From Mycoplasmopsis edwardii (GTDB lineage Bacteria > Bacillota_I > Bacilli_A > Mycoplasmatales > Metamycoplasmataceae), in contig NZ_LS991951.1 of NCBI RefSeq assembly GCF_900476105.1, positions 372,001-436,000 on the forward strand: DNA of 64,000 nt, written 5' to 3'. Within the stretch, counting starts at the first letter, position 1; every line of letters starts with the position of its first letter. A model generated the notes under the pieces. That model saw only the letters and a list, made by a program, of their open reading frames with translations, searched no databases and was not told the origin of the DNA. A program made the position numbers and the translations under genes. This document shows positions 8,393 through 19,915 of the stretch, piece after piece.

Positions 8393-8398
8393 ATTATA
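8393..8398 (-). promoter_or_regulatory. -10 box of the tRNA-Cys/Arg unit
   Basis: TATAAT on the minus strand, 19 bases upstream of the tRNA-Cys 5' end. Confidence 0.6.
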
Positions 8399-8449
8399 AT
8401 AAATTTTTTTAAAATCATAAATAAAAAACAAAAATTGGACTGTAAAACA

Positions 8450-8485
8450 AAAATAAAAAAAAACTACACACAAATTTGTGTGTAG
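8450..8485 (-). terminator. Terminator of the PnuC-like gene
   Basis: Perfect 22-bp palindrome at 8464-8485 (CTACACACAAA and its complement), then a T-run on the minus strand. It begins four bases after the stop codon. Confidence 0.88.
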
Positions 8486-8489
8486 AATA

Positions 8490-9794
8490 CTATCAAATCT
8501 TATTAATGATTTTTTGTCAGTTTGTAATTGCCTTTTTGCCCTGTTCTGATTCTATTATTGTTTTGACTTTGAAAAATGATGAATATAAATCGTTATCTAA
8601 AAATACAATGTTTTTAGCAAATCTTTTGCAGAACTTATATTTGTTGTATTTTTGATAATTTCTTGAGTTATAGAAGACAAAAATATAACTAGCTTTATCT
8701 TGTAATGCCAACGATATTTTAAATCTAAATTTAAGTGCAATGATTTGAATTTTAGCTCATAAAGTTTTTTCATTATATTCATCAAGTGATAATATAAGGT
8801 CTAAAAGATAATCATTGAACACCACATTGTCATTAACCTGGTTATACTTGATTGAAGTTAATGCATTTTTTAAATTTTTCTTAACTTCTTTGTAATTGAA
8901 ATCTTTTGTATTTAATAATTGATTACCACTAAATGTAAAATGCTTATCTTTTAACATATTACTAATTTCATTAAAATTAATCTTGTTTGAGAAAACAATT
9001 CTTAATTTTGCTTTGTTAGTTGTAAATAAGTATAGATAAAGTGAAATAAGCATATAAATAATGTTGATTAATAAAGTAGTGATGTTTACAAATCCGATTC
9101 CACCAAAAAACATAAATGAAAAAATATTTTTAATAATTCATACAATTCAAGAATCTCTAAAACCTAACACCATCATTGTTAAGGCAACAATTGATAAAGC
9201 ATTAATTAATGAGTTAAGGAGTGAAGCAGCAACATAATATCTAAAGATTCCTCCATATGGATAAACTTTATCGGCTCCAAAAACCTTAATTGCTACTTTA
9301 TTTAATTCCGGATTAGTGAAGTAAAATACAATTGTTAACACTATTGTTAAGAAAACAAAAAAGATAGTTGAATAAATATTAGATCTAAAGGATTCGAAGT
9401 TGCTTTTATTGGTTTTTATTCTAGTAGTTTTATAACTCATTAATAACATAATTGGAATATAAATAAATAAGTTAATAAATCCTTCAATTGCTAGTCCAAA
9501 CGAGAATGCAAACAAAGCAAACAATGCAGCATTTATAATACCCAAAACATAGGCAACATATTTATGCAAAGCAAATAAAATAACTGATAAAACACCTAAT
9601 ATTGCTGATAAAGAAACCGAAATTCCTATAACTTTTTGCCATCAAGTTATCTTATCTTCTCAAATTCATAAACCATTATCAAATGAATATATAGTGTTAA
9701 ATATTAAAAAGCCTATTAACAAACTAATTGCTATAATTTTTCAGTTTTTTACTCAAAAAGTTCCAAAAATCTCATTTTTTCTTGATGCATTCAT
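8490..9794 (-). CDS. PnuC-like vitamin/nucleoside transporter with C-terminal extension, 434 aa
   Basis: The N-terminal about 310 residues form seven or so membrane helices in the PnuC pattern: a WWQKVIGISVSLSAILGVLS helix, YVLGIINAALFALFAFSFGL, and WIVWIIKN near residue 215. PnuC proteins carry nicotinamide riboside or related vitamers by facilitated diffusion. PnuC proteins are usually about 200-250 aa; this one has an extra soluble C-terminal domain (about residues 310-434, charged, with KFCKRFAKNIVFLDNDL) of unknown role. ATG 9794 gives the complete first helix, but no strong ribosome site precedes it. The gene is monocistronic and divergent from the RNase P RNA gene. Substrate is inferred from family only. 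Confidence 0.7.
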
Positions 9795-9854
9795 AATTTT
9801 TAAATTATACATTTTTTGAAACAAACTCTTATAAAATTGTGATATTATTAAAAA

Positions 9855-10128
9855 GTATCGGCTGATAGCTACAACTTTGTAGAGGAAAGTCCGTGCTAGC
9901 ACCGACTGAGATGTTGGTAGTGTTCATGTTAAGCCAAATAAGCTTAAGCCTAGACGACTAGTGCCACAGAGACGAGAATTGTGAAACGCGGTAAACTCCA
10001 TGAGCTAGAAACCCAAATTTGGTAGGGGAACCTTGAATAAGAAATGAATGATTTCAAGGAGCATATTTTTAATATGTTAGATAAATTATCAGCGCATTTT
10101 TAATGTACAGAACACGGCTTATAGATAC
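9855..10128 (+). ncRNA. rnpB: RNase P RNA
   Basis: Contains the conserved RNase P RNA blocks GAGGAAAGTCCGTGCTAGC near the 5' end (P4 5' strand and CR-I) and ACAGAACACGGCTTATAG near the 3' end (P4 3' strand). GTATC at 9855 pairs with GATAC at 10124-10128 to close P1. The internal GACGAGAATTGTGAAACGCG and the GGTAGGGGAACC stretch also fit. It cleaves 5' leaders from tRNA precursors, including the two tRNAs nearby. Confidence 0.95.
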
Positions 10129-10160
10129 AAAAGAAAATACTTTCATGTATTTTCTTTTTT
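10129..10160 (+). terminator. Terminator of rnpB
   Basis: AAGAAAATAC, loop TTTCAT, GTATTTTCTT then TTTTT, directly after the P1 helix. Confidence 0.88.
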
Positions 10161-10217
10161 TATTTTTTGTAATTGCGAAATGTAATAAAATTAAGAAAAA
10201 TAATTTAAAGGAAGGTT

Positions 10218-12029
10218 ATGGAGAGCATAAAGAATTTTTTCTCTTTTAAAAACATAAAAAATATTTTAATTTTAACTTTTTCAATCATAGGATTTGTAAT
10301 TGTTTCATTACTTATTGGAATTAAAATTTCTAGCCCATTTAGACCAGCATTTTTCAATTATAAGTCATATATGAGCAAAGCTAATATTGACACAATCAAT
10401 GAAAAATATGAATACAAAACATTTAATGAAGTTGATGAATTTACAGTTGCATTAAACAACAATAAAGCAATTGCTGGAATTGGAAGTGATTTCCAAGCGA
10501 TCACATTAATTAAAAAAGGATTTATTCAGAAGATTAATTTTGAAAAACTTTTAAATAGACAACAACCAATTAAAAATCAAAAAGAATTAAAAGAAATTTT
10601 AAAACAAATTTATACACCTGCTGTTTTTGCACACTTAGAAAGTTATGATGAAGAACTTTTAACAGATGAGTATGGTAATAATTTTACAGAACCAAAACAC
10701 TTATGAGAGTATTTTGTGCCTTATTTCCACCAAGAAGGTGTACTTGCTGTAAATAAACTTAAATCAAAGAAAAAGAATGTTGAAATTAATGAAGAATTAT
10801 TCAATCAAAACTTAAAAGAATTATCAAGTAAATCAAAACTTACCAATTTTAATGAGCAAATTTCAAGTTACTCATTATTCAACATGCTTAATGCTATCCA
10901 AAAAAATGGATATGATAATTTATTAATTACTGATGCAGTTAGAGTTAATATGCTATATGGATCTCCATTTCAATTTAAAGATAACAAAATCATTTCAAAT
11001 TATGGTGAAATAGTAGATGAAAATAACTATAAAACTTTAGTAAATAGTTTTATCGATTTAATAACTACATCAACAAATAAAGCAATTGATGATAGTAAAA
11101 TTTCATTTAATGGTGATGGTCAAGAAATCTTAAGAACTCTTTTAGATATGAATAGACAAGATATTGACTCATCAATTATGTTTAATGGTGATGCTTTAGA
11201 TGCTTATTTTTCAGAAGATAATGAATTAGAATACACTGACGAAAATGGTAAAAAACAAGTTATTCCAAATGGTTCAATTGAAGTTTTTGAATTCGCAGAA
11301 AACATTTTATTCGCTGATGGTCTAGTTGTTGCTAATAATATTTCAAGATCAAGTGAAGACGAATTATACAAAACACTAAGAAATAGTTTTTATGCGAATA
11401 TTGATGCTACTTCCCACACAAGCAATGAGAAATATCAAGTATCACTTTATGACGAATATTTAAATAATGCCTTTAGAGATAAATTTATTGAAACATATGA
11501 TTCTATAGCCATAAATTCACAAGGAGCTGTTGAATTTAATAATTTCAAAAATAACTTAGTTGAAATTTTCAAAACGACTATTAATAAAGATTTAGAAGAT
11601 GGGGACTTATTAAAATACAATGCATTTGTAGAAACAAGAATTTTAAATGATCCAATTTATAAATCAGTTTTTATTAATATTCTTGAATTAGAAAAAGAAA
11701 TTTCAAATGAAGACTTCATAACTTCAGTTTCGTTTGCATTATCACACATTGACTTTGATAACGAAAAATGAGCATCAATTTTAGAAACTAAATACCAAAA
11801 CCTCGAAAACTTCGCTTTTGTTAACTATACACCAAGTATTCTTGCTGAATATGAGTTAGTAAAAAGAAATTACTTCATTAATGAAGACAATACATATGAT
11901 AAAAAAGCAATTAGTATTTTTGAAGTTAATGACAATGGTGGTAGAACAAAACATAAAAGACTTTCTGGCGCAAGTGAGAAAGTTCAATCACTTTTAAACA
12001 CATATTATTACTTAAAAATTAAACACTAA
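10218..12029 (+). CDS. PotD-like solute-binding protein, membrane anchored, 603 aa
   Basis: One N-terminal membrane helix (about residues 15-37) anchors a large outside domain. The start of that domain follows the polyamine-binding PotD pattern: FFNYKSYMSK, YEYKTFNEVDEFTVALNNNK, then SDFQAITLIKKGFIQKINFE. It lacks a lipobox. At 603 aa it is much longer than the usual 320-350 aa PotD, with a mycoplasma-specific C-terminal part. ATG 10218 follows AAGGAAGG. No PotA, PotB or PotC gene is adjacent, so the permease must be elsewhere or this is a specialised surface binder. Substrate binding (spermidine/putrescine) is inferred from the family. Confidence 0.6.
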
Positions 12030-12035
12030 TAAGAC

Positions 12036-12066
12036 AACTTAGGTCATAAAATGGCTTAAGTTTTTT
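12036..12066 (+). terminator. Terminator of the PotD-like gene
   Basis: AACTTAGGTCAT, three-base loop, ATGGCTTAAGTT (two G-T pairs) followed by T6. Confidence 0.8.
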
Positions 12067-12198
12067 ATCGCATTTTAATTAAAATACACAGGTAAATTGT
12101 CTAATAAATTAATAATAATCATAAGTTTATAAAGTGTTATAATTAAAATATAGTTCTAAAAAAATATATAGCAATTTCATTTTTGTAAAGGAGTTCAT

Positions 12199-14661
12199 AT
12201 GCTTTCAAGAAAGAAAAAAGTATTTATCTTAGCGGCTGCTACTGGCGCAGTTGCACCATTATCAATAGGGGTAGTACACTCTTTATTATCAAGTAATAAC
12301 AAAGAATATAAATTTAACATTAAAGGGTCTGCAAAAACATTCGTCGATAATGATACTGCAGACATCTCAAAAGCTGTAAATGGTTCATTTGACTCAAATT
12401 TACCAAGAAAACCAAAAGAACCTGAACCAATAAAAAAACCAGAGCCAAAACCAATAACTCCGGTTGTTGAAGTCCCAATTGTAGAAGAACCTCAACCAGA
12501 GACAAAACCAGAGCCAAAGCCTGAACCAGCTCCAATTCCTACTCCTCAACCAGAACCTCAACCTATCCCAGAACCTGAACCAATTCCTGTTCCAACACCA
12601 GAGCCAGAGCCCGTTCCAAAACCTCAACCTGAACCGGAACCAATTTCGGATGTTAATGTTCCTATCTATGTTGCACCAGAACCAAAACCTCAACCAGAAG
12701 AAATTGAAAAAGAAATTAGAACAAGAAAGAAAATTAAAAAAGACGAAATTGAATACTTCGCTGATATTGTTGAGTTCCCTCCTAGAAAAGATAAAAAATC
12801 TGATGTTGAAAGAGGGATCACAAACCGTGTACCATATCGTGCTGAAATCTTACCTGATGTCGAAAATATATCAGGTGCTTTAACAGAAGAAAACATTAGA
12901 AATAGTGTTAATCGTGCAATTCGTCACGGTAAAAGCTCAGACCAATTCTTTGGTAAAGGCTCAACATATAGAGAAGTTTTAGAAAATGATGATAAACCAA
13001 TTGAAGAAAAAATCGCACACTATAATGCTGATGGTAACTCTCCAGAACACTTTAGTAGTTTATGATTTAGATATTATAGACTTCTTAAAGGTGGACCAGA
13101 TGTTCTTAAGAAATACCTTGATGAAGAGGGATTAAAAAATCTAGATAAGTGATGAAATGATAAAAGAATTTTCTCATGAACTCCGCCAAGAGCATATGAA
13201 CCTAAAAAAATTCCATTAGGTCACTTACTTTTAATTATGCATATTGACCATACAAAAATTACAAAAATTAGTGATATGGTTAAGAGAGAGCTTGAAAAAG
13301 GTAATGTTATTCCTAAAGATCATGGTAATGTTGGTGTTAATGAAAACGGGGAATGAGAAGCTTATAACTATGAACCTCCAATTAACGGTGTTGTAGGTGA
13401 AATTAAACGTAATAATAAATTTAAACGTGTTCTTGGAAACAACAACATTTGATCTCGTTCAGCTGAAGATATAGAACGTGGAAAATTCCATAACTGAAAT
13501 GATAGAGATGTTACTGAATTCTATCGTCAAAAATATGGTTTTGGCACAATAATGAAACGTGGTGGTGGTATTTATGTAACTGAATATACACGTAATGAAA
13601 AAATTGATGGTGTTGATAGAGACAAGGCCATTGTTGTTACTATTGACGTACTTTCAAAATATGCATATGAAAATGCTGAGGCCGTAATTAAAAGATTCAA
13701 AGAAAAAGAAATTGAAATTACTGGTTATAGAATGAAAAATATTGGTAAAAAAGGTGCAACACAAAGTATGGAAAAAATACTTTCAGCACTTCCAAAAAAA
13801 TTACCAATGTTAGAATTATTCTTCGAATCTAAGAATACAAGTGACTTGAAATACTTAAAAAACAAAGAAATTGATGAACTATCAATGATTTCAAACAGTA
13901 AAGTTAATACTTTAGCAGATGACTGAGCATTTAATCCATGAGCTCTTAATAAAGTTGCATGAGTAAATATGGCAGACTACAATGTTTCAAGTGATTACAA
14001 TAAAGATTTAACAATTTATTCACGTATAACATTTGATAATCTTGCTTTTGACCCCGAAGACTATAAAGAAGGTGATTTAACAGCTATTAATAATGGTCTT
14101 AGAATGGCGTATTGAGTAAGAAATAATGAACGTATTTTCCAAGGTGGATTTGGACCTGGATTAAAACCAGATAGAGATGCTGGCGGTAACTCTTATCCAA
14201 TGGGAATTGATTTAAGTAGAATACCTCAAATGAAAACACTTCGTGGTCTAATTTTCTATAATGAAGATAATCCATCGCAAATACGTAAACTTAATAAAAT
14301 TAAATTATTTAATGATAGTGATACATGAACTGTTTCTACTGTTGAAATGAATGAAGCCCAATTCGCTGATATTCTAGTAACAAGTCAACCACAAATGCCT
14401 CGTTCAAAAATTATGTTTAGTAATGGAAGCACAACTCAAAAAATCAAAATTTTACCAACAAGAAATACAATTAGTCTTAATTCAGATGGTATAAGACATC
14501 TTAAAACATTATTATCATATTCAGAAAATATGCAACTTAGCATAAGTAAAACAGAAATCATTGTTCCAAACGGTGCAACAAGTTTATTTTCAACATTAAA
14601 AAATGCTGGATTTAAAGTTAGATTTGAATCAGCTGATGAAGATGATCTTTACATCCCATAA
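12199..14661 (+). CDS. Putative immunoglobulin-blocking virulence protein (MIB-like), 820 aa
   Basis: Matches the mycoplasma Ig-blocking/protein M type. An uncleaved-looking N-terminal helix ([20 protein letters not shown]) is followed by a Pro/Glu/Lys-rich spacer (residues about 70-165, many PEP and PKP units). A folded domain from about residue 180 includes [36 protein letters not shown] and [20 protein letters not shown]. Related proteins bind antibody light chains and block antigen binding. In MIB-MIP systems a serine protease (MIP) gene follows and cuts the heavy chain. Here the next gene is a convergent nucleoside kinase, so no MIP is adjacent. ATG 12199 follows AAAGGAG. It contains many UGA Trp codons. 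Probably surface exposed. Confidence 0.82.
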
Positions 14662-14672
14662 TTACTTTATTA

Positions 14673-14703
14673 AAAAATCAGGATATATAATCCTGATTTT
14701 TAT
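14673..14703. terminator. Bidirectional terminator between MIB-like gene and dNK gene
   Basis: AAAATCAGGAT, short loop, ATCCTGATTTT, with A- and T-runs on either side. It serves two convergent genes. Confidence 0.85.
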
Positions 14704-15371
14704 TATTTAAGACGTTTTGATTGTGAAAAGTCAAAATTATTAATAATTTGCTCTGCTTCTTCTAAAACTTCATAATCTTTTTTAAAATTAGTGTTAATTA
14801 TTCTGTAAGGAATATTATAAAAAGTACATAATTTAACAAATAATTCTTTATAAAGTTCATGTAATCTTTGGAAATATGGCTCATTTATTTCGAAGTTATC
14901 AACTTCAACTTTTCTACCTCTTGATAATATTCTTTCCTTAATAACCTCAAAATTAGCATCTAAGAAAATAGCTAAATCAGGATTATCTCTTGTGTCTATT
15001 ATATGTCTAAAAAGAATATCAAAAGCCTTTAAATACTTTTGTTGTTTTTTCTCAAGAGTTACAATAGCAAAAATATAGTGTTCGATATTAAATCTATCTA
15101 AAAACATATAAGCTTTTTTATGGCTCTCAAATTTGTTTAAAAAAGTTTCTTCTTCTTTTTTAAATGTGTCTGATAAAGATTCAATAATATAAGATTGAAA
15201 TGCTATATCAATGTTTGGTTCCTGTTCATAAACTCATTTTAAAAAGGTATTAAATACTTCATCATTATCACTAAATTCTTCAACTAAAATTGAATTATTG
15301 TAGATATTACTTAATTCCTTAGAAAGCGTGCTTTTCCCGCTTCCTATCATTCCGCTGATAGCAATAACCAT
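14703..15371 (-). CDS. Deoxynucleoside kinase, 222 aa (downstream paralogue)
   Basis: dCK/dGK-type kinase that phosphorylates deoxynucleosides for the salvage pathway mycoplasmas depend on. The P-loop GMIGSGKST lies at about residues 6-14, the DRFNIEHYIF block holds the conserved DR(S/F) motif, and the lid arginines are in ERILSRGRKVE. It starts at ATG 15371, sharing one base with the stop of the upstream paralogue at 15371-15373, so the two are translationally coupled. It contains UGA Trp codons. The pair probably arose by tandem duplication and diverged in substrate (for example dAdo versus dGuo), but specificity cannot be read from the sequence. Confidence 0.88.
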
Positions 15372-16036
15372 TATTTTCTATTTACCTTGCTTAAATCGAA
15401 GTTATTGATGATTTCTAAAGCCTTTTGGAAGACTTGTTCTTCATTTAATGAGTTAGTATTAATAACAACATAGTTTAAATTATATTTAGCTGCTTGTTTT
15501 TCAAATAATGTTTTATATAGAGCATAAAGCTGTTCAAAATATGGCTTATTTAATTGATAATTATCAATTTCAACAGCTCTACCACGTTCGAATAACCTTT
15601 TTTCAAATGTTTCATAGCTCATATCTAAATAAATAGCTAAATCTGGTGTTTCTTCTTTTGTGATTAAGTGCTCAAACAATGCATCATAACCATCTAAATA
15701 TGATTTACCCTTTGCTTGTAAATTAACGTTAGCAAAAATATAGTGTTCGATACTAAATCTATCTAAAAAGATGTGATCTTTTTTGAAGTCTTTACCTAAG
15801 TCTTTGAATTTTTGAATAATTTCAGCTAACTTTGTTGTATGGTTTTCAACAACGTAAGTTTGAAATCCCATAGTTAAATTAGGTTGTTTTTGATAAAGTC
15901 ATTTTAAAAATGTATTAAAGACTACATTGTTTTCTTCATACTCCTCTAACATTAAAGAACTATTAAAGTGTTCGTGTAATTTTTTAGTAAGTGTGCTTTT
16001 TCCACTACTTATCATTCCGCTTATTCCAATTAACAT
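15371..16036 (-). CDS. Deoxynucleoside kinase, 221 aa (upstream paralogue)
   Basis: Same family as its downstream neighbour: P-loop GMISSGKST, FLDRFSIEHYIFANV with the DR motif, a lid with FERGRAVEIDNY, and C-terminal IINNFDLSKVNRK closely matching IINNFDFSQSKR of the partner. AAAGGAG precedes ATG 16036. It forms a two-gene operon with the next kinase and is divergent from thymidine kinase, so three salvage kinases cluster here. Deoxynucleoside specificity is not assigned. Confidence 0.88.
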
Positions 16037-16190
16037 AATTTCTCCTTTTGAAGTTTTCTGGGTTTATTAGTATAACAAAAAAAATCATCATTTTTAAACA
16101 TTAATTTTTTTATTTTTTTATTTGGATTTTTCATAAAAAAACATTAAAATATTCTTTCCAACAAAACACAAAATAGATAAAGGAGAACAA

Positions 16191-16769
16191 ATGACATTAA
16201 AAAAACCAGAAGGTACTTTAGAAGTTATTACAGGACCAATGTTTTCAGGTAAAACTGAAGAGTTATTAAAAAGAATTAAGATTTTAGAGATTGCCGAAAT
16301 TGATACTTTAGTTTTTAAACCAGCCTTTGATACAAGATTTGACGAAACAAAAATTGTAAGTAGAACAGGCGCAAAAACAAAAGCAGTTGTTATCAAAGAA
16401 TCGAAAGAGATTTTAGAGCACTGAACACCTAAATATAAAGCAGTTGCTATTGATGAAGTAAACTTTATTGATGAAGGTATTTTTAAAGTAATTGATAAAC
16501 TTGTTTTAAATGGTGTAAGAGTTATTGTAAGTGGTCTAGATATGGACTTCTTAAGGAGACCTTTCGGTGTTACTCCAGGTCTTTTGGCAGTTGCTGATGA
16601 AATTAAAAAGTTAAAAGCTGTTTGTTTAGTATGTAAATCAGATGCTGCATTTTCATTTAGAAAAGAATCGAATAATGAATTAAATGTTCTTGGTGATGAT
16701 GAGTATGAAGCACGTTGCAGAAGATGTCATATCTTAGGTGAAAAAGAAAAAGCTAAGAAAAATAAATAA
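16191..16769 (+). CDS. tdk: Thymidine kinase, 192 aa
   Basis: Type II (TK1-like) thymidine kinase making dTMP from thymidine and ATP. Walker A is GPMFSGKTEELLKR (residues 13-26), the Walker B region is AVAIDEVNFID, and the nucleoside lasso contains GLDMDFLRRPFG. A zinc site is formed by CLVCK and CRRCH. Length is typical. ATG 16191 follows AAGGAGA. A UGA Trp lies at 16422. It has its own terminator and is divergent from the deoxynucleoside kinase pair. Confidence 0.96.
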
Positions 16770-16794
16770 TCCAATAATAACATTGGATTTTTTT
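16769..16794 (+). terminator. Terminator of tdk
   Basis: ATCCAAT, loop AATAAC, ATTGGAT then T6; starts at the stop codon. Confidence 0.88.
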
Positions 16795-16874
16795 CATCTT
16801 GTACCATCAAAAAGTAATTAAGTTATTTATTAAAATATATTATAATAATTCCAAAATTTTAATTAGGGAGAACA

Positions 16875-18173
16875 ATGTTAAAATATTTAAATTTAGATGT
16901 TAAAAATGCCCTTAAAGACGGTGTTAAAACTTTAGATAACTTACAAACAAAAGTAACACAAATTCACAATGATGTTCACAAAAAAGAAGTGGCAGAAAAA
17001 GATTGATTAGGTTGATATGACTTGCCTAATAAATATGATAAAGATGAATTTATTAGAATGTACAACAAATCACAAGAATGAAAAAAACAAGGTGTAGAAC
17101 TTGTTGTTGTGATTGGTATTGGTGGTTCATACTTAGGTGCTAAGTCAGGATATGATTTTATATATGGACCATATTCAATTAAAAAACCAGATATGGAGTT
17201 AATGTTTGCTGGTAATGATATTTCAGCTGAGGCACTTGTAGCAAAATTACAATATGCTAAAAACAAAAAATTCGCTATTAATGTTATTTCAAAATCAGGT
17301 ACAACTTTAGAACCTTCAATCGCTTTTAGAGAGTTCAGAAACCTTTTAGAGAAAAAAGAAGGTGAAAAAGCTAGTTCATTAATAGCTGCAACAACAGATA
17401 AAGCTAAAGGTGTATTATTTGAATTATCAGTTAAAAAAGGATATGAAAAATTCATTATTCCTGATGATGTTGGTGGTAGATTTTCAGTTCTTACACCAGT
17501 TGGATTGTTCCCATTCATGTGTGCTGGAATAGATGCTTCAAAAGTATTAAAAGGTGCTCAAGAAACAAATGAACAACTTTCTTCAGATAAACTAGAATTA
17601 AACCCTGCTTATTTATATGCTGCAACTAGATATTTCTTACACACTGAAAAAGGTTTTGATATTGAAATGATGGTTTCTTATGAACCTAAATTACAATATT
17701 TTGCTGAATGATGAAAACAATTATTTGGTGAATCAGAAGGTAAAGATGGTAAGGGTATTTGACCAACAAGTTCTATTTTTTCAACAGATTTACACTCATT
17801 AGGACAAATGATTCAAGAAGGTAATAAAATTCTTTTCGAAACAGTATTAACCTTAAAAAATACTAGTGAAAACATTTACTTTGAAAAAGATCAAAATGAT
17901 TATGATAAATTAAACTACCTAGCAGGAAACAACTTGCACAATGTTAATAATGTTGCTTTTGAAGCTACAACAAAAGCACATACAGAAGTTGGAAATGTCC
18001 CAAATATTCACTTATTATTTGATAGCTTTAATGAAGAAACATTGGGTGCATTATTCATGTTCTTCGAAAGAGCCTTAACAATGAGTGCATACCTATTAGG
18101 TGTTAACCCATTTAATCAACCAGGTGTAGAAGTTTACAAAAAAAATATGTTTAGTATTCTTGAAAAGAAATAA
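16875..18173 (+). CDS. pgi: Glucose-6-phosphate isomerase, 432 aa
   Basis: Interconverts glucose-6-phosphate and fructose-6-phosphate in glycolysis. It carries the sugar-phosphate site GIGGSYLGA, the SIS-domain ISKSGTTLEPS motif, the DVGGRFSVLTPVGLFP signature, and the second PGI signature with LLGVNPFNQPGVE near the C-terminus. Length fits the short bacterial type. ATG 16875 follows GGGAG. UGA codons are read as Trp (for example DWLGWYDLP). It is a single-gene unit with its own terminator. With Pgk and HPr in the window it supports sugar fermentation. Confidence 0.97.
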
Positions 18174-18200
18174 AAAATCCCGAAATGGGATTTTTATTTT
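18174..18200 (+). terminator. Terminator of pgi
   Basis: AAAATCCC, five-base loop, GGGATTTT, T-rich tail. It begins just after the stop codon and overlaps the 3' end of the convergent acidic-protein remnant. Confidence 0.85.
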
Positions 18201-18659
18201 ACTCTTCATCTAATTCAAGTTCGAATTCAATTTCTTCACCATTAATTTTTGGGTTAAGATTGTTTTCATCAACATCTGTTACAACAGTTGAATTCATTCA
18301 TGATGGTTCTTCTGTTTTTGTTTCTTCTTCATCTATATCATCATCTTCTTCTGAATTATTTTTGTTGTTCTCTTCTAAATCTGTTTCAACTTCAGTTGGA
18401 TTTTTGATAACATTTGAATTTATATTTTCATCAATCTCTGTTGAATCGATTTCAAATTTATTTGCTTCATATCCTTTGTTTAAATCTTCTAGGTTCACAT
18501 CATTAACAACTGTTTAGCCTAAAACTTCATCACTTGCAGTTGCATTTGAGCTTTAGGAGTATTTTCTGCGATAGGATCATATTCATTAGTCTCAGTATCT
18601 AAAACAACATCTTTAGTCCTTGTGTAAGGATTAATATTTACATATTTACCATTAAGCAT
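18199..18659 (-). pseudogene. Acidic hypothetical protein, broken
   Basis: From ATG 18659 the frame reads MLNGKYVNINPYTRTKDVV and ends at a TAG at about 18519. The remaining part (about 100 residues, very acidic: NLEDLNKGYEANKFEIDS, EEDDDIDEEETKTEEP, ending EIEFELELDEE) lies in another frame and is itself preceded by an in-frame TAA at about 18513. A frameshift plus a stop therefore split the gene. A shorter product from GTG 18498 is possible but has no clear ribosome site. Composition suggests a disordered acidic protein. Family unknown. Confidence 0.55.
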
Positions 18660-18772
18660 GGTATATAGGTAAATATGTATTTTAATCAGTTCCAGAAATA
18701 TTCTTTTTTTGAAAAACAAAAAATAAACTTTGAAAAAAGTCTACTTTTTTGTTTTTAACTCTTAAAAATTTA

Positions 18773-19651
18773 TTAATTAGCAGCCGCTTTAGAAACTGGT
18801 ATTTGAATTTCTTGAACAAAAACTTTATCTGCAGGAACATTATTATTTGAAACTTTGTATTCAATTGTTAAAACTCTTGTTTCTTCATTGTAATTTGCTT
18901 TAAAATATTTGCCATTAGGTTGCAATGTAGAAATTATCTCAGATGCTTCTATACCTTCTTTAAGTTTAAATATATTTGCAGCTCCTTTTGCTCATTCGCT
19001 ATCTTTGAAAAAGTTATCACCACCTGTTCCTTTAACTCCGAAAAATTCATATGATATTTTCTTTTTTTTATTTTGTGCATATTTTTGAATTTCTAGTTTG
19101 TAATCTTTGTTCTTTCCTTCTGCTTCAGATTTTTTTCTTCTATATGCAAATTCAAATTTTCCACCAATATTATCTACAGATGATTCTAATATAAATACAT
19201 TAGTATATTTTTCAATTGCATTTGATTGATCGCTGTTGGGAGTATCGCCATTAGGTGTTGTTGCTTCAGAACCTTCTGTATTTGTAGGTGGAGTTGTTGT
19301 ACCTGATGATGTTGATCCACCTTGTGCTCCTTCATTTGTTGTCGGTTTTGAAGGATCTGCTGTAGATGTTGAACCATCATTACTTGGTGTAGGTGCTGCT
19401 GGTTGTGGTTGCGGACTAGATGATGTTTCTCCGTTATTAGTTGGTTTTGATGCATCTGGAGAAGTGGTGTCTTCTGCGATGATTGTTGTACCAGGCCCTT
19501 GTTGTTTTTCATCTTTTTTTACTTCACTATTTGTAGATGAATTAGGTTTTTCATTATTTTTATCTTTAAAATTACATGATACAGCTGAAATTGCTAATGC
19601 AGATGTTATTGATAAACTTAAAGTTGAAAATATTGATTTTCATTTTCTCAT
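18773..19651 (-). CDS. Surface lipoprotein sharing a domain with the MnuA-like nuclease, 292 aa
   Basis: Lipoprotein signal with lipobox ISAVSC (Cys at about residue 26). A Thr/Ser/Pro/Asn-rich spacer follows (about residues 30-145), then a C-terminal domain of about 140 residues with KYTNVFIL, YKLEIQKYAQ, GTGGDNFFKDS, STLQPNGKYFKANYNEETRV and VFVQEIQIPVSK. The same ordered blocks occur near the N-terminus of the nuclease lipoprotein at 61133-62953, so this is a shared surface module without the catalytic domain. ATG 19651 is used. Location is the outer face of the membrane by lipid anchor. Function of the module is unknown. Confidence 0.82.
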
Positions 19652-19780
19652 AATATTAATACCTCTTTTTTTATAATACTTAATAATTAACTAATCTTAT
19701 GATATATTTAAATATAATTTTCTATAGTTTAAAAGTTTATTCTTGAACATCTAGTTTTTTTATTTAGGTAAAAAAATAAT

Positions 19781-19818
19781 AAAAAAATTAACTCATATCA
19801 TTGAGTTAATTTTTGTTT
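19781..19818 (-). terminator. Terminator of the helicase/ArsR/ABC operon
   Basis: AAAAATTAACTCA, six-base loop, TGAGTTAATTTTT with T-runs on both strands, so it may work in both directions. It lies about 100 bases beyond the last ABC gene on the minus strand. Confidence 0.85.
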
Positions 19819-19915
19819 AAGACTATATATGTTACTTTTGGTAAATAATTTTAAATATTTAAATTATTGTTTTCAACCATTAATAGTGATATGAAAATTT
19901 TTCATATTTTGAGCT

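Noticed and set aside
12320..12693. Leu- and Trp/Phe-rich minus-strand frames opposite the MIB-like gene
   Set aside because: Shadow of the Pro/Glu codon repeats (CCA/GAA) on the other strand; no start signals.
19186..19676. Gly/Val-rich and Gln/His-rich frames in the lipoprotein linker
   Set aside because: Out-of-frame readings of the Thr/Pro/Ser/Asn-rich spacer of the lipoprotein at 18773-19651.
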